Shown here: positions 13,271-15,758 of the stretch, one piece after another
How positions within the stretch are numbered: the stretch's first letter is position 1
Layout: every line of letters begins with the position of its first letter
Assembly (NCBI GenBank): GCA_017959625.1
Contig: JAGDAG010000117.1
Span: forward strand, 1-15,758
Length of the DNA: 15,758 nucleotides
Source of the DNA: Abditibacteriota bacterium
GTDB taxonomy: Bacteria > Armatimonadota > UBA5829
Direction: 5' to 3'
The notes under the pieces: generated by a model
The model's input: only the letters and a program-made list of their open reading frames with translations
What the model was told of the DNA's origin: nothing
The model's database searches: none
Position numbers and translations under genes: made by a program

Positions 13271-15727
13271 ATGAAAAAAATCAGAATCGCAATACTTTTA
13301 TTGCCGGCAATAGTCCTTGCGTTCGCAGCGTGTCAGGTCTTTGCCCAGGGCGTAGCGTTGTCTCGTTCTTACGAAGATCAGAATACCATGCGTCTTCTGG
13401 CAGGTTTCGGTATCTCGGGCACAGCCACGTGGTCCAGCCCGGGGCTTACCCGTTACACGTACCAGGAAACTATCAGCAAGACCTACTTTGAAAACTCCAC
13501 CGGCGACTGCACCATCAACGAATGGGGCGTCCCGGGCAGGTGGTTCGTATCGAGATACAACCCCGAGAAGGCGTTCGCTATCTCCGATACTGCTTCCAAC
13601 GGCCTTGCCGGAGCCGGCCTCAAAAAGGCGGCCAGGAACGCCAACAGCCTGACTCCCATTTTCGCCAACAGATGGCTTGAGTGGGACAGCAATGCCAAAT
13701 CATTTATCTGGCAGGGCAACGGCATAAGCGCCCCCGCAGGCAAATTCAACACCATAAAGCTGAGGGTGGTGAACCCCGACAACGAAGAAGCCTTTTACTT
13801 CATAGGCGACAGCGACACCGGCTACTGGAAGTATTCCAGAAGCTACGACCCTGCCGAGCTTATCAACGGCAAGGGCAAATACGGCGCCTACTGCGAAGCG
13901 ATATGGCACGTGTCCGATCCCAACCTCGACGTAAAGATCGTCACCAACGTGCTTTACGACGTGGCGCGCTTTGATTTTCAGATCACGAATCTCAGCGACA
14001 CCACCTACAACATCGGCTTAGCCATGACAGGCGCAGCCAACGCGTGGGAGACCGTTCAGGAATGCTATTATGACAAGGGCGACGCAAACTACGGCTGGTT
14101 CCAGAAGCGCGGAAAGGCTTTCTATTATATGCCCGGCGTAGGCATGGCCACCAGAGCCAGGACCCTCAACGCCCAGCAGATGCCCGATAAGATGGATATC
14201 TTCGGTTATTACTATGCGAGGGGCGACGGCCTCAACCAGTACGGCTATCCCCAGAGCTCCGACGATATAGTAAGCCATGCCGCGTTCTACTTCACCGGCA
14301 ACGACGCTACCAAGCCCGATTACCTCACCATAGACGATTCTTATCATCTTCTGGGTATGGGCACCTACAACCGCGATTGTATAGCCGGTTTCTGGTACGA
14401 CGGCAAAGACGCGTATCATGACGACGGCGGCTTCCCTACCGCCACGGTATGGCCCGAGGCAGGCGCAAGCAGAGCGGCTTACGCTCCCGACCCCACCTAC
14501 GTATTTGAAGAATACGAAAACTGGCCCACCGTCTATATGGTCACCTGGAAAGCTACCGAGGTCGCTCCCAGCAAGACCAAGCAGGTGGTCACCTACTACG
14601 GCGAAGGCGATATGGATTTTGCCACAGGCTTCAAGCAGGGCAAAAACTTTATGAGGAACAGCTTCATCACCATAGTGGACTGCCCCTCCAACCTGAGCTA
14701 CAGCGCCGACGACGACACTGTGAGCCCCGAGGAATTCGAGGTCACTGCCAAGGTCGCCAACTGCTCTACGGAAAAGACCACCTTTGATATCAAGAATATC
14801 AGCTTTACCATAGATCTCCCCGAAAAGGGCGAGGAAGGCTACTGCGGCCTGGTGCTTGCAGACGGCGAGTCCGCCACAAAGAAGTATTCCGGTTATCTGA
14901 GAAAGCTCAGCAACACCTCCGTAAGCTGGCGCGTGAAAGTAGTGGGAGATTTCTCCGGCGACGCCACCTTTACCGTTACCACCAACGGCAAGTATATCGG
15001 CGATCCTTCGTACGATCATCCCGAGCTTGACACCGACTCCTGGACCCAGACGGTAAAAAGGACCATCGCTATACCTTCCACGTCTTCCGGGACCGTGGAT
15101 CAGGACTGGTCGCTTATGGCGAACCCCTTCTACAATCCCGACGGCGACATCTCGGTAGATGACGTTTTCGGCGAAGGAAACGCTCTTCTGTATTACTGGG
15201 ATCCGGTGCTTTCCGGCAACGACAAGTACGTTCAGGAAAAACTCATATCCAACATGACTCCCGGCCAGGGCTACTGGATCGGCAAAGACAAGGGTATGAA
15301 GACCATCGATTACATATATCCCAAGGGCGTTCTGCCCAACGATATCAACCTGGACGACCCGGACTACATAAACGACAGGCACGTCACTATCTACAAGGGC
15401 TGGAACATAGTAGGCAACCCCTACACCTTCCCTGTACAGTGGCTGAACTGCAATATCCGCAACAAGAGGACAGGCGACGTTGCTTCCATTACCGAAGCCG
15501 TTAACACCTACAGGTGGATGGGCGCCGCCCTCTACAGCTGGAGCCAGGAGAAATACGGCTACACCGTACAGAACTCCACCAAAGCCCAGCTCCTGCCCAA
15601 CACGGGATACTGGATTTACGCCTACGAGAATCTGGAGATCATTTACAATCCTGCCAGCATTCCCGGGACCTCCGTCCTCATAGACGGAACGTATTATCCT
15701 CTGTCCCTCCCTGTTGAATCAGAATAA
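13271..15727 (+). CDS. Large secreted beta-rich protein with two C-terminal W-N-x-x-x-N-P-type repeats
   Basis: The 818-residue precursor begins with a clear signal peptide (MKKIR, core LLLPAIVLAFAA), probably cut after VFA-25. Cys21 lies in an imperfect lipobox (FAAC), so lipid attachment is possible but less likely. The mature N-terminal part (about 26-460) is rich in aromatic residues, glycine and short beta strands and matches no family I can name. It ends with SKTKQVVTYYGEGD. Residues 468-605 look Ig-like. Two diverged repeats follow, around W613 (WSLMANPF, then LYYWDP and PGQGYWI) and W711 (WNIVGNPY, then LYSWSQ and PNTGYWIYA), a module seen at the ends of many large secreted bacterial proteins. 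GAGGA (13258-13262) supports the ATG. It lies 72 bases after the CsgG/FlgT-like gene and may be co-transcribed. Confidence 0.8.
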   Translation: MKKIRIAILLLPAIVLAFAACQVFAQGVALSRSYEDQNTMRLLAGFGISGTATWSSPGLTRYTYQETISKTYFENSTGDCTINEWGVPGRWFVSRYNPEKAFAISDTASNGLAGAGLKKAARNANSLTPIFANRWLEWDSNAKSFIWQGNGISAPAGKFNTIKLRVVNPDNEEAFYFIGDSDTGYWKYSRSYDPAELINGKGKYGAYCEAIWHVSDPNLDVKIVTNVLYDVARFDFQITNLSDTTYNIGLAMTGAANAWETVQECYYDKGDANYGWFQKRGKAFYYMPGVGMATRARTLNAQQMPDKMDIFGYYYARGDGLNQYGYPQSSDDIVSHAAFYFTGNDATKPDYLTIDDSYHLLGMGTYNRDCIAGFWYDGKDAYHDDGGFPTATVWPEAGASRAAYAPDPTYVFEEYENWPTVYMVTWKATEVAPSKTKQVVTYYGEGDMDFATGFKQGKNFMRNSFITIVDCPSNLSYSADDDTVSPEEFEVTAKVANCSTEKTTFDIKNISFTIDLPEKGEEGYCGLVLADGESATKKYSGYLRKLSNTSVSWRVKVVGDFSGDATFTVTTNGKYIGDPSYDHPELDTDSWTQTVKRTIAIPSTSSGTVDQDWSLMANPFYNPDGDISVDDVFGEGNALLYYWDPVLSGNDKYVQEKLISNMTPGQGYWIGKDKGMKTIDYIYPKGVLPNDINLDDPDYINDRHVTIYKGWNIVGNPYTFPVQWLNCNIRNKRTGDVASITEAVNTYRWMGAALYSWSQEKYGYTVQNSTKAQLLPNTGYWIYAYENLEIIYNPASIPGTSVLIDGTYYPLSLPVESE
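15101..15340 (+). repeat. C-terminal module repeat 1 in the secreted protein
   Basis: This encodes residues about 611-690. The anchors are WSLMANPF, LYYWDP, KYVQEKL and MTPGQGYWI. The same order of anchors recurs about 98 residues later, so the two are duplicated protein modules rather than a recent DNA repeat. Boundaries are approximate. Confidence 0.65.
15386..15661 (+). repeat. C-terminal module repeat 2 in the secreted protein
   Basis: This encodes residues about 706-797. The anchors are GWNIVGNPY, LYSWSQ, YGYTVQN and LLPNTGYWIYA, parallel to repeat 1. It contains an extra loop (CNIRNKRTGDVASITEAV) that repeat 1 lacks. Boundaries are approximate. Confidence 0.65.
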
Positions 15728-15736
15728 ACACAAAAC

Positions 15737-15758
15737 AAAAAAAGCGGGTGTAATGCCC
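15737..15758 (+). terminator. Probable terminator cut by the right edge
   Basis: Seven A (15737-15743) followed by GCGGG, a TGTAATG spacer and CCC at the very end look like the 5' arm, loop and first bases of the 3' arm of a hairpin just downstream of the last stop. The rest lies outside the window, so this is tentative. Confidence 0.35.

Noticed and set aside
14018..15382. Minus-strand open frame of over 450 codons antisense to the secreted protein
   Set aside because: It is low-complexity and rich in Gly/Val/His, has no ribosome site, and overlaps a gene with an intact signal peptide and recognisable repeats. It is a codon shadow.
1..15758. CRISPR arrays, tRNA or rRNA genes, insertion sequences, attachment sites
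   Set aside because: No spaced direct repeats, no cloverleaf-like segments and no transposase or integrase motifs were seen on either strand. All gaps between genes are under 170 bases and are filled mainly by promoters and terminators.

Overview
The window is a gene-dense stretch of bacterial chromosome of moderately high GC, written in the standard code. I see no phage, transposon, CRISPR or RNA genes. The gene mix is a uroporphyrinogen-decarboxylase-like protein that is not HemE, a minimal neutral-ceramidase-like hydrolase, paired DegT aminotransferases, a ThuA-domain protein, a CsgG/FlgT-like exported protein and a secreted protein with W-N-x-x-x-N-P C-terminal repeats. This mix recalls lineages such as Armatimonadota/Abditibacteriota or the PVC group (Lentisphaerota, Planctomycetota). 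That placement is inference from gene content only. Shine-Dalgarno sites are strong (AAGGAGG, ACGGAGG) and several promoters are close to sigma-70 consensus.

Layout, left to right. Positions 2-97 hold the tail of an unidentified gene. A monocistronic UroD/MtaA-superfamily gene (178-1275) has its own extended -10 promoter and a perfect hairpin terminator. Next is a tight four-gene operon (promoter 1338-1366, terminator 6085-6114): a cytoplasmic neutral-ceramidase-like zinc hydrolase, a ROK-type regulator with a degenerate sugar-kinase domain, and two tandem paralogous DegT/StrS PLP aminotransferases. The first three genes are joined by ATGA stop-start overlaps and the fourth follows after one base. 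A consensus promoter then drives GTP-type PEP carboxykinase (pckG, 6206-7963). It ends at a bidirectional terminator shared with a convergent flavin-binding PNPOx-family gene (8026-8424, minus strand). Divergent from that gene is a TTG-started ThuA-domain gene (8585-9328). Phosphoglucose isomerase (pgi) and dephospho-CoA kinase (coaE) form a 1-bp-overlapping pair. The right third encodes two large exported proteins: a CsgG/FlgT-like protein with an internal hydrophobic segment and an extra C-terminal domain, and an 818-residue secreted beta-rich protein ending in two diverged repeats.

How the genes work together: pckG and pgi are gluconeogenic or glycolytic housekeeping genes. The four-gene operon looks like a sugar-responsive accessory pathway, probably handling an amino-sugar, cyclitol or N-acyl compound. 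Both aminotransferases keep their PLP residues, and the hydrolase keeps the residues expected at the neutral ceramidase zinc site while lacking the secretion signal and C-terminal domain of true ceramidases. The two exported proteins may be envelope components. The operon and the exported pair are the least explained parts of the window.
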